DNA from: Bacteroides sp. UBA1773
GTDB lineage: Bacteria; Bacteroidota; Bacteroidia; Bacteroidales; Bacteroidaceae
Assembly (NCBI GenBank): GCA_002315285.1
Contig: DCGR01000070.1
Span: 1 to 49,354, forward strand
Reading direction: 5' to 3'
Length of the DNA: 49,354 bases
Part shown: positions 24,854-32,839 of the stretch, piece by piece
How positions within the stretch are numbered: the stretch's first letter is position 1
How the letters are laid out: each line of letters begins with the position of its first letter
The notes under the pieces: generated by a model
The model's input: only the letters and a program-made list of their open reading frames with translations
Told to the model about the DNA's origin: nothing
Databases searched by the model: none
Made by a program: the position numbers and the translations under genes

Positions 24854-26335
24854 ATGTTCGACATAGAGTCGTTCCTTAATTTTTGGCATTATGATGCAAA
24901 CAACCCTTTGCTGTTTACTTCAAAGGGTTTTTTGATATTGTTCACTGTCTTCTATTGCATATATTACAACATCCAGAAGCATTTCAATCTGCGTGTCGTA
25001 TATGTGACTTTGTTTTCGGTATATTTCTATTATCTCACAAGTGGCTTTTATTTTTGGTTGCTTGTGCTCATCTCCTTTACCGACCATAGTATAGGTTTTT
25101 TCATATATAACACAAAAACGGAGTGGCGACGAAAATTATTGCTTTCGCTCAGTCTGCTCATCGATTTGGGCATACTTTGTTATTTCAAATACACGAACTT
25201 CTTGCTTGAGATGGTTGACAATCTTGCCAATCGTCCATTCGAGGCAAGAAGCATTTTTTTGCCCGTTGGCATTTCATTTTTTATCTTCCAGTCGTTAAGC
25301 TACGTCATTGACATTTATAGGCGGCAGTTGCGTCCTACTGAGAAATGGGTCGATTTCATGTTTTTCCTGTCATTTTTCCCACAGTTGGTGGCAGGCCCCA
25401 TCGTTCGGGCGCGTAATTTCCTTCCCCAAATTGTCACGCGACCCATTACGACGTGGCAGATGTTCAACAAGGGATTGGTACTCATTCTGATGGGACTTGT
25501 CAAGAAAGTGTTCATCTCTGATTTCATCAGTATCAATTTCGTTGATCGTGTTTTCGATAGCCCCATGCAGTATTCGGGATTTGAAAACCTAATGGGCATT
25601 TACGGCTATGCCTTGCAGATATATTGCGATTTTTCCGGATACACCGACATCGCAATAGGCATAGCTTTGATGCTTGGATTTCATTTTCCCGAGAACTTCA
25701 ACATTCCTTATCGTTCAGCCACCGTCACCGAGTTCTGGCATCGTTGGCACATGTCGCTTTCCACGTGGTTGAGGGATTATCTGTACATCTCGTTGGGTGG
25801 TAATCGCAAGGGGCGTGTACGTACTTACATCAATCTTATGTTGACAATGTTGTTGGGAGGTTTATGGCACGGAGCCGCGTGGCGTTTTGTGATATGGGGA
25901 GGTTTGCATGGCTTGGCATTGTGCGTCCATAAAGTTTGCCTGAAAGTGTTTCCTGCGTGGAAAGTCAATGGTAGCGACATGAAACCCCTGCACCAATTTC
26001 TTTCTACATTTTTCACATTTCATTTCGTTTGTTTCTGCTGGCTTTTTTTCCGCGCATCCGATATGGAAGTGGTTCGCGAGATGCTTTCCCAAATCCTTAC
26101 CGACTTTGATGTGAACATCGCAATGGTTTCTATTGCCAACCAGTGGAAGGTGTTTGGTGTTATTCTGTTTGGATATATTGTCCATTTTGTTCCAGAAGAA
26201 TTTAACATCCGTCTCAAGGATATTTTTTATGGTATTCCCATTTGGGGTAAGATAATGATCAGTGTGGTGGTACTATGGGCAATCATCCAAGTGCAGTCGA
26301 GCGATATGCTGCCGTTTATTTATTTCCAATTCTAA
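24854..26335 (+). CDS. MBOAT O-acyltransferase (AlgI/PatA/DltB-like)
   Basis: The 493-residue protein is a multi-pass membrane protein with the MBOAT core. The motif FWHRWHMSLSTWLRDYLY is followed by GGLWHGAAWRFVIWGGLHG, in which H339 is the predicted catalytic histidine. FLPVGISFFIFQSLSYVID and FFPQLVAGPIVR are also typical of the AlgI/DltB group. Such proteins move acetyl groups (or alanyl groups for DltB) across the membrane to extracytoplasmic partners. No DltA/C or alginate gene is near, so acetylation of peptidoglycan or another glycan with the SGNH partner is the favoured inference. The gene starts three bases after the bactofilin stop. Confidence 0.92.
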   Translation: MFDIESFLNFWHYDANNPLLFTSKGFLILFTVFYCIYYNIQKHFNLRVVYVTLFSVYFYYLTSGFYFWLLVLISFTDHSIGFFIYNTKTEWRRKLLLSLSLLIDLGILCYFKYTNFLLEMVDNLANRPFEARSIFLPVGISFFIFQSLSYVIDIYRRQLRPTEKWVDFMFFLSFFPQLVAGPIVRARNFLPQIVTRPITTWQMFNKGLVLILMGLVKKVFISDFISINFVDRVFDSPMQYSGFENLMGIYGYALQIYCDFSGYTDIAIGIALMLGFHFPENFNIPYRSATVTEFWHRWHMSLSTWLRDYLYISLGGNRKGRVRTYINLMLTMLLGGLWHGAAWRFVIWGGLHGLALCVHKVCLKVFPAWKVNGSDMKPLHQFLSTFFTFHFVCFCWLFFRASDMEVVREMLSQILTDFDVNIAMVSIANQWKVFGVILFGYIVHFVPEEFNIRLKDIFYGIPIWGKIMISVVVLWAIIQVQSSDMLPFIYFQF

Positions 26336-26346
26336 TATGGTTCATT

Positions 26347-26760
26347 ATGAGTAAAGCAGATTTCACACGTTGGTCGGTTTTCCGTCAGCAACGCCAGCAA
26401 GAGCAGCAGGCAAAGGCATTGGCAAATTTCAAGCTCAATCTGGTGGGGTTGGTGATTTCAATTCTGTGTTTTGTAGTGTTTTCTTCAATGGTAGTGTTGC
26501 AGACATTCGAACAGCAGAAAATACTGATACTTCTCATGGCTGCATCCCTCGGAGGAATCGTGTTTTTCTGTCGTACATTAAGCCCTATTCGCAAAGGACT
26601 TTATGCGGTCATCTTGACGAAGTTCATACTTTGTTATGCCATCTTGGCCGTTTATTTGTACATTCATGCAGGCAAATACGACATCACCGATTGGATTCTC
26701 ATCGCCGTATTGATAGTGATACCATTGGCCGACTTTCCTAAACTAAGGAACGTGCGATAA
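26347..26760 (+). CDS. Small membrane protein of four predicted helices
   Basis: The 137-residue protein has a basic, glutamine-rich N-terminus (RQQRQQEQQ) and four hydrophobic segments at about 27-48, 54-73, 80-105 and 113-130. I do not recognise a family. The ATG at 26347 is 11 bases after the MBOAT stop; a longer start at 26275 would overlap the MBOAT gene by about 60 bases and is less likely. As the last gene of the putative acylation operon it may be a membrane partner of the MBOAT protein. This is inference only. Confidence 0.7.
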   Translation: MSKADFTRWSVFRQQRQQEQQAKALANFKLNLVGLVISILCFVVFSSMVVLQTFEQQKILILLMAASLGGIVFFCRTLSPIRKGLYAVILTKFILCYAILAVYLYIHAGKYDITDWILIAVLIVIPLADFPKLRNVR

Positions 26761-26877
26761 TCAGTTCTGCTATCTTGAGCTTTTAATCAGAAGCAGTTTG
26801 ATATCACTTACTTTTCATCGAATGATTTCCGATAATCTATTGGTTCTGAATGGTTGAAACAAAAGGGGCAAAAGCAG

Positions 26878-27242
26878 GAAAATACTGGGTTTTGTCAAAA
26901 ATCATGGGGCGTTTTTAGAAGTTGACATGCAAATTGTAGATTGAAAATCCGAGTCGGTATTTGCTGTGACTTCGCGACTTGATTCGAACCATACCGCTTT
27001 CCTTGACTTTGTTATTTGCCCTCAAAATACCTTTTTGTTTAAGGAATCAATCAGGCTCATTCGAAACTAGTGGTCAGTAAAACCTAAAAGCAGTTTGTTG
27101 AAACCTCTTAATCTGCTATAAACAACATTGTTACAGGAGCACATTTATCAACTTTTAGACTTTACAGACTACTAGTTTCTTCTCCTCCCCACTTGCTCTC
27201 CGTTATGGAGGAAAGGAAACTGGCAATTGGCAACTGAAAAAC
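26878..27242 (+). repeat. Intergenic element, copy B, with heptamer repeats
   Basis: Blocks colinear with copy A (4886-4997): GAAAATACTGGG (26878-26889), CTACTAGTTTCTTCTCC (from about 27170), and heptamers GGAAACT GGCAATT GGCAACT GAAAAAC (27215-27242). The distance between first and second block is about 270 bases longer than in copy A. Confidence 0.5.
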
Positions 27243-27411
27243 AAGACATCACCGTAAGGATTGCCTCAATGGCATATATTCTTGGTGCTTCCAGTGTATT
27301 AATCTCTTCTTTATGGTAAGGGCTGATGGCAGAAGGAAGTTATTTCCATTAATAGATGTTAAAACACAGCTCGATTTAAGGCTTTTATGGCTTGTAATGG
27401 CAGGCATCTTC

Positions 27412-27433
27412 TACAAACTGTATTACTTTGTAA
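27412..27433 (+). promoter_or_regulatory. Two adjacent dyads, possible BlaI-type operator and promoter
   Basis: TACA-AAC-TGTA (27412-27422) and TTAC-TTT-GTAA (27423-27433) lie 22-43 bases before the repressor ATG. BlaI, MecI and CopY proteins bind TACA/TGTA half sites, usually with a two-base centre; here the centre is three. The second dyad overlaps a -7-like TTACTTTG, as expected for autorepression. Confidence 0.4.
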
Positions 27434-27454
27434 CTGAAAAAGCGATACGGCAAT

Positions 27455-27856
27455 ATGAGACGAAAAGAAACTACACTCAGTAAAACGGAATACGACATCA
27501 TGTCCATTCTGTGGAATATCAACCATTCTGCATCAGTGCGCGAAATCTATGAGCACATTCAAGATCCAAAGCCCGCCTATACTACTCTGGCCAACGAGAT
27601 GCGGACACTTTTTGAAAAGGGATTTGTGGATTACTTCAAGAAAGAGGGTGAGGGTAAGACACACCGTTACATTGCGAAAGTGGGTCGGGCTGAATACATC
27701 CGTCGTTCGATGCAGGATGTGAAGAAAGACTTTTTCGGTGGAAGTTTCCGATCCATGCTTTGCTTTTTTATCAAGGAAGAGAATCTCTCGGAAGAGGAGT
27801 TGCGTGGCTTCCTGCATGATATGGAATCTGAATCGTCTTCTCCTTATCGTATATGA
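27455..27856 (+). CDS. BlaI/MecI/CopY family transcriptional repressor
   Basis: The 133-residue protein has the BlaI winged helix (about 5-75): LSKTEYDIMSILW, then the recognition part AYTTLANEMRTLFEKGFVDY, where BlaI has YTTV-type residues. The tail dimerises and in the family carries the site cut on induction. It overlaps the next gene, a BlaR1-like protease, by four bases, the usual arrangement of the repressor with its sensor. No beta-lactamase gene is adjacent, so the signal and targets are unknown. Confidence 0.92.
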   Translation: MRRKETTLSKTEYDIMSILWNINHSASVREIYEHIQDPKPAYTTLANEMRTLFEKGFVDYFKKEGEGKTHRYIAKVGRAEYIRRSMQDVKKDFFGGSFRSMLCFFIKEENLSEEELRGFLHDMESESSSPYRI

Positions 27857-29328
27857 TCCACTTGCTTATCTATGCCATCAAGTCGGCCATCGTGCTTACA
27901 CTGATGCTGTTGCCGGGAATTTTGCTGATGTTTCGCGAGAAAATGTTTTGCGTGAATCGCCTGACGTTACTTGTCATCTTGACGCTGAGCGTTGGTTTGC
28001 CTTTGTGCAACTTCTCCTTTCTTTCTGTGGACGAAGTGACTGCTGTTCAGACTATCGAGCGGGATTTGCTGCAAGCTGGAATCCCCATTGAAAATTCGTG
28101 TTTGATGCCAGAGGTAGATGTCGCATCGCGTTTCCCATGGTTCTACATCGTAAGTGTATGCTATGTCGTTGGAGTTGTCGTTGTCGTTGGCATTCGTTTG
28201 TATGAGGTGTTCTCGATGGGTCGTATCATTCGTCATGGCAGTATTTGGTCGAAGGATGAGTCCGATGGTATCCGCATCTTCTGCCATGCCGGTCAGATTG
28301 CGCCCTTCAGCTGGTTGCGTAGCATTGTTATCAGTTCACAGGATTACAGTGAAAGTGGTCGTGCGATAATCCTTCACGAGAAAGCACACGTCTTGCATCG
28401 TCATTCGCTCGACATCTTCCTGCTTACCTTCGTCGAGGCTCTGCAGTGGTGGAATCCTTTTGTATATCTGTTAGGGATATATTTGCGCGACATACATGAG
28501 TATGAGGCCGATGACTATGTGCTCAGTCAAGGTGTTTCATGCCACGACTATTTTCAATTGGTAATCAGGAAAGCTGTTGGTGCCAACTCTTATACTTTTG
28601 TCAACAATTTCAATCACAGTTTAACAAAAAAGCGTATTATTATGATGATGAAGCCAACCCCCAAGTCGTGGATGTGCAGCCGAATGCTGTATGTCATTCC
28701 CATGGCTACTTTGGCACTCAGTGCCTTTGCCACGTCAGAGTTCAAAACCGTCAGCGAGAGTATAGTGGAGATGGAGAAAGTACCGACGGTTTCGGTGACG
28801 ACAACCGACATCTCACCAATTGTCGAAGTCGGTGGAAAAGCGAAAATGATGATCAATCGTCGTGGCAAGATTCTGTTTTCTCCCGATGAATCAAGCGGAT
28901 TAAGGCCTGTCGATGCCGCAGAGCTGATGGCTGCTGTCAAAGCCATTGACAGGGATTGCGAACTGACCATCGAATATGACGAGGCAGGTGGAACTGAGTT
29001 AGTAGAGGATTTCAGAAGCATCGGCAGTGCAAACAGCCTGCTCAAGATCAATGTGGTAAAGAAGCGTTTCCCTTACATCCATGGTTCTGGCGTGGAGTAC
29101 GAAGGAACAATCCGTGTCAATGCCGATGGCCGAATATGGTTCTATAACAGGGCTGATGATTCCTGTGGATTCTATAATATGGAAACTTTGAAGAGCGTTC
29201 TTTCTACTGTCAAGCGGGATGGATATGTCCTTACCATTATGTCCGACAATGAAGTATCGACAGACGTGATTGAACAGATTAGGAGATTAGCTCGTGAAAT
29301 CGGTGTTGAAAAAATAGAATTGCATTGA
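27853..29328 (+). CDS. BlaR1-like M56 membrane metallopeptidase with tandem ExbD-like C-terminal modules
   Basis: The 491-residue protein has N-terminal membrane helices and the M56 zinc protease core HEKAH (H175, H179) with the third-ligand region HEYEADDYV. A last helix (about 280-297) leads to an extracytoplasmic tail. BlaR1 has a penicillin-binding domain there, and many Bacteroidetes relatives have a TonB C-terminal domain. Here the tail looks like two copies of the ExbD/TolR periplasmic fold. The first (about 327-395) has NRRGKILFS and an LMAAVKAIDRDCELTIEYDE part. The second (about 417-491) has VNADGRIWF and ends GVEKIEL. It is likely the sensor that removes the BlaI-type repressor; the ligand is unknown. 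Confidence 0.85.
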   Translation: MIHLLIYAIKSAIVLTLMLLPGILLMFREKMFCVNRLTLLVILTLSVGLPLCNFSFLSVDEVTAVQTIERDLLQAGIPIENSCLMPEVDVASRFPWFYIVSVCYVVGVVVVVGIRLYEVFSMGRIIRHGSIWSKDESDGIRIFCHAGQIAPFSWLRSIVISSQDYSESGRAIILHEKAHVLHRHSLDIFLLTFVEALQWWNPFVYLLGIYLRDIHEYEADDYVLSQGVSCHDYFQLVIRKAVGANSYTFVNNFNHSLTKKRIIMMMKPTPKSWMCSRMLYVIPMATLALSAFATSEFKTVSESIVEMEKVPTVSVTTTDISPIVEVGGKAKMMINRRGKILFSPDESSGLRPVDAAELMAAVKAIDRDCELTIEYDEAGGTELVEDFRSIGSANSLLKINVVKKRFPYIHGSGVEYEGTIRVNADGRIWFYNRADDSCGFYNMETLKSVLSTVKRDGYVLTIMSDNEVSTDVIEQIRRLAREIGVEKIELH

Positions 29329-29358
29329 TTCTCGGCAATTTCTAACTATGCAGTGAAA

Positions 29359-29390
29359 AGGGTCAGGCATTCTACCCGACCCTCTATATT
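29359..29390. terminator. Bidirectional terminator between blaR-like gene and nagB
   Basis: AGGGTC (29359-29364) pairs with GACCCT (29378-29383), with a T-rich stretch after it on the plus strand and TTTT on the minus strand. It lies between convergent genes. Confidence 0.7.
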
Positions 29391-29393
29391 TCT

Positions 29394-30158
29394 TTACAGA
29401 ATGTATTTGCCGCTGTTGGCATCGACATAGAGTGTTGCGGCAGCATGGCGACGTAACAGAGTGGCGGGACACTTCTCGCTGATGGGGGCATAGATGGTTG
29501 CCTTCACTGCATCGGCCTTGGTGGCGGCAGGCACGACACAGAATAGGCGATCGGCCGCAAATAGGGTGGGGCAGGTGAGCGAAAGGGCATACTCAGGCAC
29601 CTCTTCGAGTGAACTGAAACATCCATCGTGTACCTGCTGCAGGCGGCATTTGAGGTCAAGATCCACCTTCTTGATGCGCAGCGGGTCGTTGAAATCGGCA
29701 ACGTGTGGATCGTTGAAGGCGATGTGGCCGTTCTCGCCAATGCCCATGAACACCATATCGACATGATGTTGGGCGAGGATGCGGTCGTAGTCGGCACATG
29801 CCTGTTGGGGATCCTTCTCGCAACCTATGTAGCTGACAGATGCGAAGGACAGCTTGCTGAAGATGGCACGACGTAGGAAATTGCCGAAGGCTTGCGGCGC
29901 GTCGGCTGGCAGACCTACATATTCGTCCATGTGGAGCGCGTGGACACGTTGCCAGTCAACATCGTTGGCTGCTGCCACGGTGGCAAGAAACTCGTTCTGC
30001 GAAGGGGCGGCAGCAAAGATGATATACACTTGGTCTTTCTTTTTCAACACTTCCTTGAGGTAGGCTACGGCTTCTTCACCTGCGGCCTTCCCCATGTTTT
30101 CGCGGCTGTCGTACACGTTTACTTGCAGCGCATCCGCTTTGAATGATTTTGTCAGCAT
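29394..30158 (-). CDS. nagB: Glucosamine-6-phosphate deaminase
   Basis: The 254-residue enzyme turns glucosamine-6-phosphate into fructose-6-phosphate and ammonia. Typical blocks are FAAAPSQNEF, HALHMDEYVGLPADAPQ and MGIGENGHIAFNDPH, which holds the active-site histidine region. It is slightly shorter than the E. coli enzyme (266). It overlaps nagA by seven bases and is last in an operon of five. Confidence 0.93.
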   Translation of the reverse strand: MLTKSFKADALQVNVYDSRENMGKAAGEEAVAYLKEVLKKKDQVYIIFAAAPSQNEFLATVAAANDVDWQRVHALHMDEYVGLPADAPQAFGNFLRRAIFSKLSFASVSYIGCEKDPQQACADYDRILAQHHVDMVFMGIGENGHIAFNDPHVADFNDPLRIKKVDLDLKCRLQQVHDGCFSSLEEVPEYALSLTCPTLFAADRLFCVVPAATKADAVKATIYAPISEKCPATLLRRHAAATLYVDANSGKYIL

Positions 30159-31333
30159 TTCGCGTAAATGGTTTTCCCGTTAATAATAGTTCGTTGTATG
30201 TTGATGTTCTCATCGAAAATCACTATGTCGGCATCCTTGCCTACGGCAAGCGACCCCTTGTGGTCGTCGATGTGCATGATGCGTGCGGGGGTGGCGGTAA
30301 TCATTTTTACTGCATCGTGTAGGGTGCAACCGCCCAAGGTAATCATGGTGCGCACTAGGCGGTCGGCTGTGGCTACACTACCGGCAAAGCAACTGCGGTC
30401 GGGCATTTTAGCCACGCCTTCTTCCACAATCACTTCTCGATGGCTGGAGAGTCCGCCCAGTATGTAAGTGCCTTCGGGCATTCCGGCAGCACGCATGGAG
30501 TCGGTCACGAGGGCAATGCGGTCGGCTCCCTTTATCTTCGTCACTATCCAGAGCAGTGGTTGTGGTACGTGTACGCCATCGGCTATGATTTCTATGGTCA
30601 TGCCGTCTTGCCAGTAGCCATATTCCACGGTACCTGCTATGCGGTGGGCGTTGCGGCGGGTGACGGTGCTCATGCACGAGAAGAAGTGGGTGAGGTGGGT
30701 GCAACCACTGCGGAAGGCGGCATCGCACTCATCGAAGTCGGCAGCGGTGTGTCCGGCAGCGGCCAGAATGCCTTGTCGCTTCAGTTCGGCAGCAAAGGCT
30801 GGAGCACCAGGCAGTTCGGGCGCGAAACTCCAACGCTTGATGAGGCCGTTGCCTCGTCGGATGATGTCGGTATATTCCTCAGGTTCAGGGTTGCGCAGGT
30901 AGCAACCATCCTGTGCGCCTGCCATTTGGGGCGTGAAATAAGGGCCTTCAAGATGCAAGCCAGGCATTTGTGCACCTTGGGTGTTCTGGTTGGCAGCCTT
31001 GCGGAAGGTTTCGAAAGTCTCGAACAGGCACTCGTTGCTACTGGTTACAGTGGTGGGGTAGAGTAGGGTGGTACCATGCACAGCGTGCATTCGCGAGGCG
31101 GTGAGGTAGGCATCGACGGTTCCGTCCATGAAGTCGGCTCCACCAGCGCCATGGGTGTGGAGGTCGATGAAGCCAGGAGCCACGTAGCATCCTTCGGCAT
31201 CGATTGTTTCGTCAGCGGTCGTTTCGCAGGCTACCAGTGCGCTGATTTTTCCATCGGACAGCAGCAACGACCCTTGCTTTATGCCTTCGGGGGTAATCAG
31301 TAACCCATTCTTGATTAATGTTTTAGTTGACAC
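30152..31333 (-). CDS. nagA: N-acetylglucosamine-6-phosphate deacetylase
   Basis: The 393-residue amidohydrolase removes acetate from GlcNAc-6-phosphate, just before NagB. Landmarks: the metal motif GFIDLHTHG, HLEGPYF, AAGHTAADFDE, IADGVHVP and LVTDSMRAAG. The stretch that usually reads HLFNAM-PLHHR is replaced by HFFSCMSTVTRRN, so it is a divergent member and may prefer a related sugar. It overlaps the GH20 gene by 11 bases and nagB by seven. Confidence 0.9.
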   Translation of the reverse strand: MSTKTLIKNGLLITPEGIKQGSLLLSDGKISALVACETTADETIDAEGCYVAPGFIDLHTHGAGGADFMDGTVDAYLTASRMHAVHGTTLLYPTTVTSSNECLFETFETFRKAANQNTQGAQMPGLHLEGPYFTPQMAGAQDGCYLRNPEPEEYTDIIRRGNGLIKRWSFAPELPGAPAFAAELKRQGILAAAGHTAADFDECDAAFRSGCTHLTHFFSCMSTVTRRNAHRIAGTVEYGYWQDGMTIEIIADGVHVPQPLLWIVTKIKGADRIALVTDSMRAAGMPEGTYILGGLSSHREVIVEEGVAKMPDRSCFAGSVATADRLVRTMITLGGCTLHDAVKMITATPARIMHIDDHKGSLAVGKDADIVIFDENINIQRTIINGKTIYAKC

Positions 31334-32822
31334 AGTTGTATAGGTTTATCATTTTTTGCACATAACTCCATTCGCCCAATGGCATTTCTGGACGCTTCAA
31401 GTAGAAGGCATTCAACTGGATGTATCGTTCTTGGAGATGCTCTGCGGTCTGCATCAACGGACGCAGGCGAGCTGCCAAGAGGGGGGCTTGGGAAGCATGA
31501 TAGGCGGGCGACTCAAATTCGCATTCCACCTTTTTGTAAGATAGGAAGTTGGCACGGATGTCGAGCATCAGTGTAAGATGGTTCCACTGTTCGATACCTC
31601 GTTGGGGCGAGATGGCTGCCATGCGTCGGCGAAGGTCATTGACTACATTGAGCTCTGCCTCAAAATCGGTTGCTTTGTTGCCCATTACCGACAAGGCTTT
31701 CTGTGGGGTAAAGAAATAGTCGTCGAGCACTTGTGCCTCTTCGCTGCTAATACCCAATTCTTTCTGGCAATAGTCGCGCACGAAGACATGGGTGTCGATG
31801 CGTTGTGGGGTTTGTACGGCATTGCCGAAGGCGGCTATGAGCATGTCGAATCCGTTGAGTGGATAGACTTCACGGATAGGCTGAATGTCGAAGGTTTCCA
31901 TATTGCCACGGAGGTAGCCGTAGGTGCCAGAAGTGGACCAGCAAGTTTCCACGATGCCTGTAAATCCTTTTTCGCGGCAGAATGCCACATAGTCCTGCAA
32001 GTTACCCAAGTGCTTGTCCCAGCAGGTGGTCATTACATCATCGGGGTGGCTGCGTAGGGCACATGCACCCCACATTTCAAAACCTTTGGCCAGCAGTCCG
32101 TCGATGTCACCGAAGCGGTTGGTCTCCCAACCATAGTTCCAATCAAGGATGATCAGGTCCTTGGGCAGGCGGTCGGCTGCAGCGGGGTGTTTGAGTAGCA
32201 TGTCGGCCCAGATAATGGGGGTCTTGCCCAACTTCTTCACGATGCCGCACATGGCATTGACATAATCGACAAACAAGTCCGATTTGTCTTTGCCAGCACA
32301 CATGCGGCAATGACCGAGCAGACGTGTCTCGTCGGCTCCTATGTGGATGTACTTCGAGGGGTGCATGGCGGCAATCTCGGCAAAGATACTCTCGAACACC
32401 TTGACGCATGCATCTGTTTTCGAAGGACATACCTGCGAGAAGTCTTGGTTATCCTCGCGTAGTGGGGCATAGCGTTCGTGGCGTAAGATGTATTCGGCGT
32501 GTCCGAAACAGTTTTGCAGTGGGATAACTTCCATTCCTTTTCGGGCACAATAGTCGATGAAATCCTTTACATCTTGTTGTGTATAGGCATTCCGACCACA
32601 GATAGTGGCATTGTCTTGGAAGGGAAAGTTGGCTTCCCACTCCATGATAATGGTGTTGAGTCCAGCTGCAGCGGCCTTGTCGGCTGTTTGTTGCAATCCA
32701 GCGGGTGTGATTACTTGCGTCCGCAGGTCGATGTGCAATGCTCTCAGTGTAAAGTCCTTAGCCTGCAGAACAGTGATGGAACATACGGTCAGTAGGGCGA
32801 GCAGTAAGAAATGCTTTTTCAT
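31323..32822 (-). CDS. Exported family 20 glycoside hydrolase (beta-N-acetylhexosaminidase-like)
   Basis: The 499-residue protein has a signal peptide (to about residue 21) and a GH20 barrel. The catalytic Asp-Glu pair is D164-E165 in YIHIGADET; the aspartate orients the substrate acetamide and the glutamate is the acid. The usual GH20 N-terminal alpha/beta domain is missing, since the barrel begins almost at once (LRALHIDLR). It should release terminal GlcNAc or GalNAc in the periplasm, which fits nagA and nagB downstream. A GlcNAc kinase and transporter are not in the window. Confidence 0.88.
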   Translation of the reverse strand: MKKHFLLLALLTVCSITVLQAKDFTLRALHIDLRTQVITPAGLQQTADKAAAAGLNTIIMEWEANFPFQDNATICGRNAYTQQDVKDFIDYCARKGMEVIPLQNCFGHAEYILRHERYAPLREDNQDFSQVCPSKTDACVKVFESIFAEIAAMHPSKYIHIGADETRLLGHCRMCAGKDKSDLFVDYVNAMCGIVKKLGKTPIIWADMLLKHPAAADRLPKDLIILDWNYGWETNRFGDIDGLLAKGFEMWGACALRSHPDDVMTTCWDKHLGNLQDYVAFCREKGFTGIVETCWSTSGTYGYLRGNMETFDIQPIREVYPLNGFDMLIAAFGNAVQTPQRIDTHVFVRDYCQKELGISSEEAQVLDDYFFTPQKALSVMGNKATDFEAELNVVNDLRRRMAAISPQRGIEQWNHLTLMLDIRANFLSYKKVECEFESPAYHASQAPLLAARLRPLMQTAEHLQERYIQLNAFYLKRPEMPLGEWSYVQKMINLYNCVN

Positions 32823-32839
32823 GTGGTTATAGGATGTCG

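Larger units (their letters stand above)
26761..27454. other. Gene-free region of about 700 bases
   Basis: No frame with coding character was found on either strand. It holds copy B of the intergenic element (26878-27242) and, at its right end, the dyads before the BlaI-type gene. No terminator for the MBOAT operon could be identified in it. Confidence 0.6.

Noticed and set aside
27201..27240. Very short open frame starting in the heptamer array of copy B
   Set aside because: Ten codons with no ribosome site; explained by the repeat itself.
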